Made by a program: the position numbers and the translations under genes
Assembly: GCA_003566215.1 (NCBI GenBank)
Contig: PXEJ01000346.1
Span: forward strand, 1 to 5,111
DNA from: Cyanobacteria bacterium T3Sed10_376R1m
GTDB lineage: Bacteria; Cyanobacteriota; Cyanobacteriia; Cyanobacteriales; Cyanobacteriaceae
Length of the DNA: 5,111 nucleotides
Direction: 5' to 3'
Shown here: positions 1 to 5,111 of the stretch, piece by piece
Position numbering within the stretch: the first letter of the stretch is position 1
How the letters are laid out: each line of letters begins with the position of its first letter
Notes under the pieces: model-generated
Told to the model about the DNA's origin: nothing
Database searches by the model: none
The model's input: only the letters and a program-made list of their open reading frames with translations

Positions 1-631
1 AATCATCATCCATTTCAAAATCATCACTAGAAGAATATTCTTCCGTATCAGAAACCACCACATCATCAACCCAATTTTCTTGATCATCAAAATTATTGTC
101 TTCCTCCATATCTGTGGTTTCAGGGTTAATAGAGGAAACATCTTCTATTAATCCTTCATCATCAAAGTCAAAATCTTGATTTTCTTTTCCAGTGGAGGAA
201 AAACTATCTTCTAAATCATCAAAATTTTCGGGTATATCCGCAATATATTCTTGTTTAATTTGTGTATTTTCTGAGTTACTATCAATACTTATTTTTTCTT
301 CGGCTATGGGAAAATCAACGGCATTACCTGCGAGTAATTGCATTATTTTTACGAGGGTTTCTCTATTTTTCTCCCAGGTGGAATATATGTTGTTAACTTG
401 TTGTTGATGAAAGTTAATAACTTGTGCATTTTCTGAGGTTAAAAGTTTGGGGTCAAAGGTTGTTTTTGTTCCGTTGATTAAATCGATTTCTTTTGTTATT
501 TGATATTGCTGATTATTTTTGTTTAATACTGTTTTTGTTTTAATTTTTAAACTATTGCTTAGGGCAACTAATAAGGCTTGTTTAAAGTCTTTTTTTCTCA
601 ATATTTCGGTTATTTGTTGGTAATTATCCAT
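1..631 (-). CDS. Hypothetical protein with conserved helical N-terminal core and long acidic tail (partial, C-terminus outside window)
   Basis: An open frame begins at ATG 631-629 and runs on the minus strand to the window edge without a stop, giving 210 visible residues. It starts MDNYQQITEI. Residues 1-34 form a predicted helix (ILRKKDFKQALLVALSNSLK) and residues 70-100 a second one ending in KIMQLL. From residue 101 the chain is acidic and probably disordered: 39 Asp/Glu and 3 Lys in 110 residues, with repeated DD, FDD and DDD clusters. There is no signal peptide or membrane segment. The core is paralogous to the 111-residue protein encoded at 943-1278. Position for position the two share R12, A19, A23, S25, L28, K29 and T34, and V79/N89/L93/L99 match V84/N94/L98/L104. 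No Shine-Dalgarno sequence precedes the ATG, which is common in cyanobacteria; I chose it because the paralogue starts at the same alignment point. I do not recognise a function. The tail could bind basic proteins or metal ions, but that is speculation. Confidence 0.8.
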   Translation of the reverse strand, partial: MDNYQQITEILRKKDFKQALLVALSNSLKIKTKTVLNKNNQQYQITKEIDLINGTKTTFDPKLLTSENAQVINFHQQQVNNIYSTWEKNRETLVKIMQLLAGNAVDFPIAEEKISIDSNSENTQIKQEYIADIPENFDDLEDSFSSTGKENQDFDFDDEGLIEDVSSINPETTDMEEDNNFDDQENWVDDVVVSDTEEYSSSDDFEMDDD

Positions 632-839
632 GGTAATTTATTATTTTGTTATAAGTTTTGTTTTGGGGAGGGCTAGAAAACCTTTTGTTATGGTGATGGT
701 AATAGATTTAGATTATTAAGTATTTTTTATAAAGATTAAATATTCCTAATAATACTAAAAACGGGATTATATTTTTAATTCAATAAATATATAATAAAAA
801 ACTGATACTTTATTTATTAAGTATTTTTTAATAATATTA
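632..839. other. AT-rich spacer upstream of the acidic-tail gene
   Basis: This stretch is very AT-rich and has stop codons in the frames I checked on the minus strand, so it is unlikely to be coding. It must hold the leader of the gene starting at 631 if that gene has its own promoter, but no convincing -35/-10 pair stands out from the AT background. The only clear structure is a 17-bp direct repeat (713-729 and 814-830), listed separately. Confidence 0.6.
713..830. repeat. 17-bp direct repeat pair (713-729 and 814-830)
   Basis: The sequence TTATTAAGTATTTTTTA occurs at 713-729 and again, identically, at 814-830, a period of 101 bp. Both copies lie in the spacer upstream (in transcription direction) of the gene starting at 631. 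The second copy also takes part in a weak hairpin, atactt at 805-810 against aagtat at 819-824. It could be a pair of regulatory sites or a local duplication, but base composition here makes AT-only matches cheap, so the meaning is uncertain. Confidence 0.5.
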
Positions 840-947
840 TATAGCAATTATCATGGTTACGGGGTACAAAATGATCCCCCTAAATCCCCCTTAATAAGGG
901 GGACTTGAGAATAATAAATGTATCTCATAATTATAAAAAACGCTATA
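840..947. mobile_element. MITE-like non-coding element, about 108 bp, with imperfect terminal inverted repeats
   Basis: The element begins TATAGC (840-845) and ends GCTATA (942-947). The outer 29 bases at each end (840-868 and 919-947) are imperfect inverted repeats: 20 of 29 positions match, and most mismatches are transitions. The 50-bp interior holds two CCCCC runs (876-880 and 886-890) and a near-perfect palindrome at 885-903. There is no coding capacity. Short elements with a CCCCCTAAATCCCCC...GGGGG core are familiar dispersed intergenic repeats in cyanobacterial genomes; that resemblance is from general knowledge, not a search. The ends would fit a TA target duplication (TA-TAGC...GCTA-TA), but the exact boundary cannot be fixed from one copy. 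The right end overlaps the last two codons of the gene at 943-1278. Such elements are thought to be moved by a transposase encoded elsewhere. Confidence 0.7.
885..903. repeat. Near-perfect palindrome TCCCCCTTA-A-TAAGGGGGA
   Basis: Two 9-bp arms (885-893 and 895-903) are exact reverse complements around a single central A at 894. In RNA the stem would have to open a few central pairs to form a loop, leaving a GC-rich stem. It is the core of the MITE-like element. No T-run follows on either strand, so it is a poor intrinsic terminator, though it could still stabilise transcript ends of the upstream minus-strand gene. Confidence 0.8.
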
Positions 948-1278
948 GTTGTGAGTTATTCTGAATTAAGCTAAACATCTGTTGCAAACTTTGAATATTT
1001 TGTAAAATTTTTTGATGTGCTGTTTCTACTTCTTGAAAATGTATTTTTTCGATGTGGTTATTTGCATGAGAATTGCCGAAAGATTCTCCTAATTCGTTTT
1101 CAATTTCATTTTCTAGTAGGTCAATTATGCTACGGAAATAAATACTATTTGAGGGTTCGGCATTTTCCGATGATGAGGTGACTATTTCTAGTTTAAGAGC
1201 TTCCGACATTGCGATCGCCATTGCTTCATCAATTTCACCATTTCTAATTTTTGCTTTAACTTCTTCTATTTTGCTCAT
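943..1278 (-). CDS. Hypothetical 111-residue protein, short paralogue of the acidic-tail protein
   Basis: The frame runs from ATG 1278-1276 to TAG 945-943. It begins MSKIEEVKAKIRNGEIDEAM and is predicted largely helical: helix at residues 1-34 (IRNGEIDEAMAIAMSEALKL), a variable acidic middle (about 50-66, LLENEIENELGE), and a second helix at about 77-105 ending QQMFSLI. It has no signal peptide or membrane segment and is probably cytosolic. It aligns without gaps to residues 1-34 of the protein starting at 631 and again over the last helix, so the two are paralogues, probably from tandem duplication. It stops just after the shared core. The final Leu codon and the stop lie in or against the end of the MITE-like element, so an original tail may have been lost. 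The maf stop is 55 bp upstream on the same strand, so cotranscription is plausible. No Shine-Dalgarno sequence is visible. Function unknown. Confidence 0.8.
   Translation of the reverse strand: MSKIEEVKAKIRNGEIDEAMAIAMSEALKLEIVTSSSENAEPSNSIYFRSIIDLLENEIENELGESFGNSHANNHIEKIHFQEVETAHQKILQNIQSLQQMFSLIQNNSQL
1211..1218. repeat. HIP1 octamer GCGATCGC
   Basis: A perfect copy of the highly iterated palindrome of cyanobacteria lies inside the 111-residue protein gene, encoding part of its AIAM helix region. One-mismatch versions occur in ndbB at 2999-3006 (GCGATCGG) and 3343-3350 (GCGATCGT). It supports a cyanobacterial host. Confidence 0.9.
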
Positions 1279-1333
1279 AGGGATTAAAAATAAATTTTTC
1301 TTTCAAATAGCTTAACTTAAACTGAGGTAAAGT

Positions 1334-1918
1334 TTACCAAAAATCTATAATTTGATAACCTAATTCTGTCAACATAACTCGCAATAAAGGTAAACTTAAA
1401 CCAATAACATTACTATGACAGCCAGAAATTTTGTCAATTAAAAACCCTCCCTTACCTTCTAGGGCAAAACTACCAGCGCACTTTAAAGGCTCACCTGTGG
1501 CTACATAAGCTTTAATCGTTTCATCATCAACTTTGGCAAAATAAACTTCCGTAATACCGCATTTAATAACCTTTCGATTGTTTTCGGTGTTGATAAGAGC
1601 GTGGCCAGTGTATAATTTTCCTACATTACCCGCCATACTACGCCAACGATTTATCGCAACTTCTTCATTTTCAGGTTTCCCATAAATTTCACCATTAACA
1701 GCTAATACAGAATCACAACCTAAAACCAAAGAATCGTTGTGGTTAGAAGCAACGGTTAAAGCCTTATTTTCTGCTAACGTATTAACCAAATTATGAGGAT
1801 TTAACAAATCAATTTGGGATTCATCATAATTACTCACCTCCACTTGAGGCGAAATACCAATCATTTTAAGTAATTTTAAACGAGCGGGAGAAGCTGAAGC
1901 AAGAATAAATTTTGTCAT
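1334..1918 (-). CDS. maf: Maf family nucleoside triphosphate pyrophosphatase
   Basis: Maf proteins hydrolyse nucleoside triphosphates to the monophosphate and pyrophosphate, removing modified or non-canonical nucleotides in the cytosol; they were first linked to septum inhibition. The 194 residues match the family in full length. They show the N-terminal signature [12 protein letters not shown] (residues 6-17), where the usual second-site Arg of SPRR is Ala but R13 remains. DES follows at 32-34, then GCDSV with the likely catalytic Asp69, GEIYGKP with K81, and [12 protein letters not shown] (147-158). The C-terminal [10 protein letters not shown] block is at about 170-179. The YTGHAL and CAGSF..EG segments, with Glu rather than Gln at 154, look closer to the YceF (7-methyl-GTP) branch than to YhdE (dTTP/UTP), but substrate assignment from this is inference. 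The ATG at 1918-1916 sits directly before the conserved ILAS strand, so the start is secure. It is first of a possible minus-strand unit with the 111-residue protein. Confidence 0.93.
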   Translation of the reverse strand: MTKFILASASPARLKLLKMIGISPQVEVSNYDESQIDLLNPHNLVNTLAENKALTVASNHNDSLVLGCDSVLAVNGEIYGKPENEEVAINRWRSMAGNVGKLYTGHALINTENNRKVIKCGITEVYFAKVDDETIKAYVATGEPLKCAGSFALEGKGGFLIDKISGCHSNVIGLSLPLLRVMLTELGYQIIDFW

Positions 1919-2214
1919 ATTTTTTCTTTTCTAAGGATAAATTTCAGCCAATTAAGGACGGTATTAATAAATCAGAAAGCTAGATGTTTTACTATCTCAG
2001 TGTAATATATGTAGGCTTTGCTGAAAAAGTGTAGTCATGAGGGCAGGGAATAGGGAAAATTAAGGATTCCCTAGCCTTCTCATACCAATTAAAAAAATAA
2101 TACTATATTTATCAGATTTATAAATTTCTCAAATTTAGAGGGTGATAATTTATCTTATCTTTAGCAAATTTTTTAGTAATTTGTCTAACCGATTTAACTA
2201 AAATATATAGAGTT
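1919..2214. other. 296-bp intergenic spacer between psbP and maf
   Basis: Both flanking genes read on the minus strand, so this holds the 3' end of the psbP transcript and the maf leader. I see no coding frame, no tRNA and no convincing psbP terminator. A TTTTAGT/ACTAAAA pair just downstream of psbP has a long loop and is weak. The segment around 2010-2076 has a different texture from the AT-rich surroundings (GGGCAGGGAATAGGGAA on the plus strand) and may be a decayed repeat. Confidence 0.5.
2042..2076. repeat. Bulged inverted repeat in the psbP-maf spacer
   Basis: GGCAGGGAAT (2042-2051) pairs with ATTCCCTAGCC (2066-2076) over ten base pairs with one bulged A at 2073 and a 14-base loop. No T-run follows closely on the minus strand; the first run, five Ts, comes well downstream. 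It may be a transcript-end hairpin for psbP or a remnant of a dispersed repeat. Confidence 0.45.
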
Positions 2215-2772
2215 TTAATAGGCAGTTAGGGAAAAAGAATTTGCTACTACTTTAAACAAGTCTGCCACTTTCTCCCAACGAGATTCGGTAGTAGAAATAT
2301 TAAAAGTATAGAGTTTTCCCTTCTTAGTTACGACACTAGCCAAATTATGACGATATTGATCTTCTCCTAATTTAACTCGGTATTCTAAAAGATAATAATC
2401 TTCTGTGTCAATGTCTTTTTTTTCTGCGGAAATTAATTCTGCATCTTTTGTGGAATTAGGATTATTGTTAACCATTTTCATAAATCTATAACCCACATCT
2501 GTGGGTGTACCCAAGTCGGCTAAATCTTTGTCTTCATTGACTTCACTAATAATTACGCTCAGGTTTTCTGTACGCTCGATAAAATCTCGAAAGACAACAT
2601 CAACCCCTTCTGTGGCGTTTTGAACTTCTACGGGCATCCAACCATTGGGATATAGAAATTGATAGCCGTTTACTGCGTCGGTATAACGTTGTAATCCTCC
2701 TAAAGTGGGGGAACATGATGCTAAGGTTACTGTTATGGCAATAAAGAATAAGGACACTAAACGTTTAATCAT
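2215..2772 (-). CDS. psbP: CyanoP, PsbP-family photosystem II assembly lipoprotein
   Basis: CyanoP is the cyanobacterial member of the PsbP family. It is lipid-anchored on the lumenal side of the thylakoid membrane and associates with early photosystem II assembly intermediates rather than serving as a stoichiometric oxygen-evolving subunit as plant PsbP does. The 185-residue product has a lipoprotein signal: positive start MIKR, hydrophobic stretch 5-18, and lipobox LASC with the modified Cys at residue 20. The mature part has the PsbP landmarks in order: YTDAVNGYQFLYPNGWMPVEV (30-50), DVVFRD (58-63), ENLSVIIS (69-76), YYLLEYRV (126-133), the LYTFNIS strand (154-160) and the ESRW motif (163-166). 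Length is typical. The ATG gives a well-formed signal peptide, which supports this start. It is transcribed divergently from ndbB across 114 bp. Confidence 0.93.
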   Translation of the reverse strand: MIKRLVSLFFIAITVTLASCSPTLGGLQRYTDAVNGYQFLYPNGWMPVEVQNATEGVDVVFRDFIERTENLSVIISEVNEDKDLADLGTPTDVGYRFMKMVNNNPNSTKDAELISAEKKDIDTEDYYLLEYRVKLGEDQYRHNLASVVTKKGKLYTFNISTTESRWEKVADLFKVVANSFSLTAY

Positions 2773-2886
2773 ATTTTTGTAAAAAAAAGTAATTTAATTT
2801 GTTTTATTTTCCCACGAAAACCACTGATTATCATATTTAAAGTAAGATTAGAGTTGAAAGGAAGTAGTTAAAGAGAAATAGACAAA
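2773..2886. promoter_or_regulatory. Shared divergent upstream region of psbP and ndbB
   Basis: Both start codons face away from this 114-bp gap, so promoters for both genes most likely lie here. I cannot name a -35/-10 pair with confidence. A short inverted repeat TTTTC-CCAC-GAAAA (2807-2820) sits near the middle and could be a small operator. Before ndbB there are two purine-rich stretches: AAAGGAAG at 2857-2864, about 22 bases upstream and too far for a normal ribosome binding site, and AAGAGAAA at 2871-2878, at a workable distance. Confidence 0.55.
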
Positions 2887-4065
2887 ATGAGTAAAATTTT
2901 AATTCTCGGCGGTGGTTTTGGCGGGCTTTATACTGCTCTTAGATTACAAGAATTACCATGGGAGAATTCTCCTCCGGAAATTACTTTGGTTGATAAGTGC
3001 GATCGGTTTTTATTTTCTCCTTTACTATATGAATTAATTACTGAAGAAATGCACTCATGGGAAATAGCTCCCTACTATACTGAGTTGTTGGAAGATACAA
3101 AGATTAATTTTATTCAGGATACTGTTACGGGAATTAATTTAGATAGAAAAACCGTTAGCCTCGAGTCTAAATCTGTTTTAGAATATGATCGTTTAGTGGT
3201 AGCCCTTGGAGGTACGACTCCGGAAGGAATGGTATCTGGTGCTAAAGAATATGCCCTTCCTTTTCGTAGTCTTGATCATGCTTATCTTCTTAAGGAAAAG
3301 CTACGTCAATGGGAAAATTCTGAGGCTCAAAAAATTAGAATTGCGATCGTTGGTGGTGGTTATAGTGGTGTAGAGTTGGGGGTAAAAATAGCTGATAAAT
3401 TAGGAGATCGAGGAAAAATTAGAATCATTGATAGAGGAGATAAAATTCTCAAAAAATCCCCTGACTTTAATCGTAAATCTGCCGAAAAAGCCCTGAGTGA
3501 GCGTCAAATTTGGCTAGATTTAGAAACAGAAGTTACGGAGATTAAGGAAAATGAAATTTCCCTCAAATACAAAGAAGTCGTAGATATAATTCCAGTGGAT
3601 TTAGTGTTGTGGACAGTGGGTACTAAACCAGTGAAAATATTAGATGGTCTAAGTTTACCTCAAAATGCCCAGGGTAAATTAACCATCAATTCTGAGTTAC
3701 AAGTAGAAAATCATCCTGATATTTTTGCCCTTGGAGATTTAGTAGATTCTTTTGATAGTGAAGGAAATATTTTAGAATCTACTGCCCAAGTTGCTTTTCA
3801 GCAGTCAGATTATTGTGCATGGAATATTTGGGCTTCCCTTGAAGATAAACCCCTATTATCTTTTCGTTATCAACCCTTAGGAGAAATGTTAGCACTAGGA
3901 GTTGATAATGCCACTCTAAGCGGTTTGGGTGTTTCCCTAGACGGTGGTTTAGCTTACTTAGCCCGTCGCTTTGTTTATTTATATCGTTTACCAACTCCTA
4001 AACATCAGTTAAAGGTTGGTTTAAATTGGTTAATGAGACCTATTGCCGATTTATTATCTCAATAA
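2887..4065 (+). CDS. ndbB: Type II NAD(P)H dehydrogenase of the NdbB/NDC1 group (demethylphylloquinone reductase)
   Basis: This is a peripheral-membrane FAD flavoprotein that passes electrons from NAD(P)H to a quinone without pumping protons. In cyanobacteria and plants the NdbB/NDC1 branch reduces demethylphylloquinone so that it can be methylated to phylloquinone, the photosystem I quinone. Within 392 residues I see the FAD-binding Rossmann loop GGGFGG (8-13) and the NDH-2 block FLFSPLLYEL (41-50) followed by WEIAP (58-62). YDRLVVALGG (100-109) precedes a second Rossmann loop VGGGYSGVELG (155-165) for the nicotinamide cofactor. LWTVGTKP (241-248), the second FAD motif IFALGD (279-284) and STAQVAFQQ (298-306) follow. 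The C-terminal WNIWA...PLLSFRYQPLGEMLALG and YRLPTPKHQLKVGL segments resemble Arabidopsis NDC1 as I remember it and separate it from NdbA and NdbC. The start codon immediately precedes the first beta strand. The lapA-like gene follows 66 bp downstream on the same strand. Confidence 0.92.
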   Translation: MSKILILGGGFGGLYTALRLQELPWENSPPEITLVDKCDRFLFSPLLYELITEEMHSWEIAPYYTELLEDTKINFIQDTVTGINLDRKTVSLESKSVLEYDRLVVALGGTTPEGMVSGAKEYALPFRSLDHAYLLKEKLRQWENSEAQKIRIAIVGGGYSGVELGVKIADKLGDRGKIRIIDRGDKILKKSPDFNRKSAEKALSERQIWLDLETEVTEIKENEISLKYKEVVDIIPVDLVLWTVGTKPVKILDGLSLPQNAQGKLTINSELQVENHPDIFALGDLVDSFDSEGNILESTAQVAFQQSDYCAWNIWASLEDKPLLSFRYQPLGEMLALGVDNATLSGLGVSLDGGLAYLARRFVYLYRLPTPKHQLKVGLNWLMRPIADLLSQ

Positions 4066-4084
4066 TCTCATCTTTTGTGATTAC

Positions 4085-4102
4085 AATTTTGATCTCAAAA
4101 TT
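4085..4102. repeat. 18-bp palindrome between ndbB and the lapA-like gene
   Basis: AATTTTGA (4085-4092) and TCAAAATT (4095-4102) are exact reverse complements around TC. No T-run follows on the plus strand, so it is weak as a terminator. Its place 30 bp before the lapA-like start and its symmetry would suit an operator or an RNA hairpin that separates expression of the two genes. Confidence 0.5.
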
Positions 4103-4131
4103 AAGATAAATTTAAGGTTGTTTAAAATCAA

Positions 4132-4446
4132 ATGAATGTTTTTAGTAACTTAATTATTACTTCAATTATTGCTTTATGGTTAATAGTTTTACCAATATTT
4201 GCAATTCAAAATGTTTATCTAGTAAGTTTGAAATTTTTTTTTATTGAGTCAATATCAATACCTGTAGGAATATTATTATCTTTTTGTGTTGCTATAGGTT
4301 TTATTCTCGGTTCATTTTTACCGTTATTTTTTAATAAATCCCCCCAGAAAAGAGGTAAAAAATCTCGTAAAAAACAAGTGTCCCAATCTTTTGCAAGAGA
4401 TTGGGAAAAAGAAGAAGAAAAAGATCCTATATTTGATTGGGAGTAA
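4132..4446 (+). CDS. LapA/DUF1049 domain small membrane protein
   Basis: The 104-residue product has two predicted membrane helices, about 7-24 (IITSIIALWLIVLPIFA) and 42-67 (around GILLSFCVAIGFILGSFLPLFF). Between them is the typical short AIQNVYLVSLKFFF segment of the LapA (DUF1049) family. A basic stretch follows (KRGKKSRKK, about 73-81), then an acidic end rich in Trp-flanked charges, DWEKEEEKD to the final DWE. The positive-inside rule places the tail in the cytoplasm. Family members in proteobacteria help lipopolysaccharide assembly; the role in cyanobacteria is not established. Gene order suggests cotranscription with ndbB, with TAAGG at 4113-4117 as a weak, distant ribosome binding site. 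It converges on the chemoreceptor gene with 9 bp between stop codons, and its 3' coding region contains a strong hairpin, listed separately. Confidence 0.82.
   Translation: MNVFSNLIITSIIALWLIVLPIFAIQNVYLVSLKFFFIESISIPVGILLSFCVAIGFILGSFLPLFFNKSPQKRGKKSRKKQVSQSFARDWEKEEEKDPIFDWE
4369..4406 (-). terminator. Candidate intrinsic terminator of the chemoreceptor gene, inside the lapA-like coding region
   Basis: TCCCAATCT (4381-4389) and AGATTGGGA (4398-4406) are perfect 9-bp arms; a G-U and an A-U pair can extend the stem to leave a four-base loop. Read on the minus strand, the hairpin is followed after CACTTG by six Ts (4374-4369). It starts about 50 bases after the receptor stop codon. Read on the plus strand it is followed by purines, so it would work only for the minus-strand transcript. 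The six-base gap between stem and T-run is longer than ideal. Confidence 0.5.
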
Positions 4447-4455
4447 TTTTCACGA

Positions 4456-5111
4456 TTAACTCACTTTAAACTGAGCGACGTTGGATTCTAATTGTTTAGC
4501 AACTTCTAATAGTTGACCGAAAGAATCAGATAATTTGGCCACAGACACAGTTGTTTTTTGTGCCACTTTGGCTACATCAGACATTTTTTCACCAACATTT
4601 TCCGAGTTTTCTGACTGTTCAAAGGCTGCGGCTGCAATGGCTTCTACTAATTCATTAACTTGGAGGGTAGCTGCGGTGATTTGGTTGAGACTTTGTCTAG
4701 TTTCTTCTACTAGCTTACTTCCTTCTACTACCTGTTCGTTTCCTTGTTCCATGGCAGTAACTACGATTTTGGTTTCAGAAAAAATCTCATTAACTAATTT
4801 TTCAATGTCGGCACTGGCGGAGGCGGATTGGGTGGCAAGGTTTCTTACTTCTTCGGCAATTACCGCAAACCCTACTCCTTGCTCTCCTGCTCGGGCGGCT
4901 TCGATGGATGCTTTTAATGCTAAAAGGTGAGTTTGGGCGGCAAAACGGCTAATTAGACCTACCACGGTGGAAATATTTTGGGTGGTATCTCCTAATTTTT
5001 TAACTTGTTTTGCGGCTTGTTGTACCGTTGTCCGAATTTCCACAATGGATTTTACGGTACGGTTCATGGCAAGATCTCCCATTTCGACACTTTCTTGTGC
5101 TTTTTGTAATA
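4456..5111 (-). CDS. Methyl-accepting chemotaxis protein, signalling domain of PilJ/PixJ type (partial, N-terminus outside window)
   Basis: The frame is open at the right edge; the last 217 residues are visible, ending in QFKVS and TAA 4458-4456. In-frame codons continue upstream of the Met codon at 5082 (LQKAQESVE), and that Met lies within the coiled coil, so it is not the start. The chain is the cytoplasmic antiparallel coiled-coil hairpin of a chemoreceptor that contacts CheA and CheW homologues. The tip reads [18 protein letters not shown], then [13 protein letters not shown], encoded at about 4935-4840. The usual tip is [18 protein letters not shown]; His and Lys at the two Asn positions are, as I recall, characteristic of cyanobacterial PilJ and PixJ receptors for type IV pilus motility and phototaxis. 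Sensor domains (GAF, HAMP or PilJ) would lie outside, so it cannot be called pilJ or pixJ. It converges on the lapA-like gene. Confidence 0.9.
   Translation of the reverse strand, partial: LQKAQESVEMGDLAMNRTVKSIVEIRTTVQQAAKQVKKLGDTTQNISTVVGLISRFAAQTHLLALKASIEAARAGEQGVGFAVIAEEVRNLATQSASASADIEKLVNEIFSETKIVVTAMEQGNEQVVEGSKLVEETRQSLNQITAATLQVNELVEAIAAAAFEQSENSENVGEKMSDVAKVAQKTTVSVAKLSDSFGQLLEVAKQLESNVAQFKVS

Noticed and set aside
192..407. 71-codon plus-strand frame
   Set aside because: It lies wholly opposite the acidic-tail gene, whose frame is open to the edge and has a clear paralogue. The plus-strand product is a composition artefact.
871..905. C-run repeats as a CRISPR array or G-quadruplex
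   Set aside because: There are only two CCCCC runs and one GGGGG run in a single palindromic unit with no spacers. This fits a dispersed repeat element better.
1326..1338. GGTAAA-G-TTTACC inverted repeat overlapping the maf stop codon as a terminator
   Set aside because: Its arms are only 6 bp with a one-base centre and no T-run follows on the minus strand, so it is too weak to call.
3779..3994. 71-codon minus-strand frame
   Set aside because: It is antisense to the conserved C-terminal part of ndbB and shows no family motif.
4459..4476. CTCA...TGAG symmetry after the lapA-like stop as its terminator
   Set aside because: The stem is short and mismatched, no T-run follows, and it lies within the receptor coding sequence.
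4535..4930. 131-codon plus-strand frame
   Set aside because: It is antisense to the highly conserved chemoreceptor signalling domain; its Ser/Thr/Ala-rich product mirrors the Ala/Glu-rich coiled coil.
5080..5082. ATG at 5082 as start of the chemoreceptor gene
   Set aside because: The frame stays open upstream to the window edge and the codons there continue the coiled coil, so this is an internal Met.

Overview
The window comes from a low-GC cyanobacterium, and every intact gene fits that reading. It has a CyanoP-type PsbP lipoprotein, an NdbB/NDC1-type demethylphylloquinone reductase, a two-helix LapA/DUF1049 protein, a Maf pyrophosphatase and the signalling end of a PilJ/PixJ-type chemoreceptor. 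It also has a perfect HIP1 octamer (GCGATCGC), the hallmark dispersed palindrome of cyanobacterial genomes, and a palindromic CCCCCTTA/TAAGGGGG repeat of a kind common between cyanobacterial genes. The AT-rich unicellular lineages (Cyanobacterium/Geminocystis-like) are my best guess for the host, but that is inference.

Left part (1-1918), all minus strand. In transcription order it runs maf (1918-1334), a 111-residue protein (1278-943), a 108-bp MITE-like element (947-840), an AT-rich spacer, and a protein that runs off the window edge (631 to beyond 1). The 111-residue protein and the edge protein are paralogues. They align without gaps over residues 1-34 and again over a C-terminal helix, but only the edge protein carries a long acidic tail (39 Asp/Glu against 3 Lys in the last 110 visible residues). 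The stop codon of the short paralogue lies at the end of the MITE-like element, which suggests the insertion set its present C-terminus.

Middle part (1919-4446). A 296-bp spacer holds only a bulged hairpin. After it, psbP (minus) and ndbB (plus) diverge from a 114-bp shared upstream region, and ndbB is followed 66 bp later by the lapA-like gene on the same strand. Both members of the divergent pair serve the photosynthetic apparatus: CyanoP in photosystem II assembly, NdbB in making phylloquinone, the photosystem I quinone.

Right part (4447-5111). The chemoreceptor gene reads on the minus strand, converges on the lapA-like gene with a 9-bp gap, and runs off the right edge. A hairpin with 9-bp perfect arms followed by six T residues on the minus strand lies inside the end of the lapA-like gene, placed to terminate the receptor transcript.

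I see no CRISPR array, tRNA, rRNA, phage gene or recognisable defence system. The least explained material is the paralogous pair with its acidic tail and the repeat element between its members.
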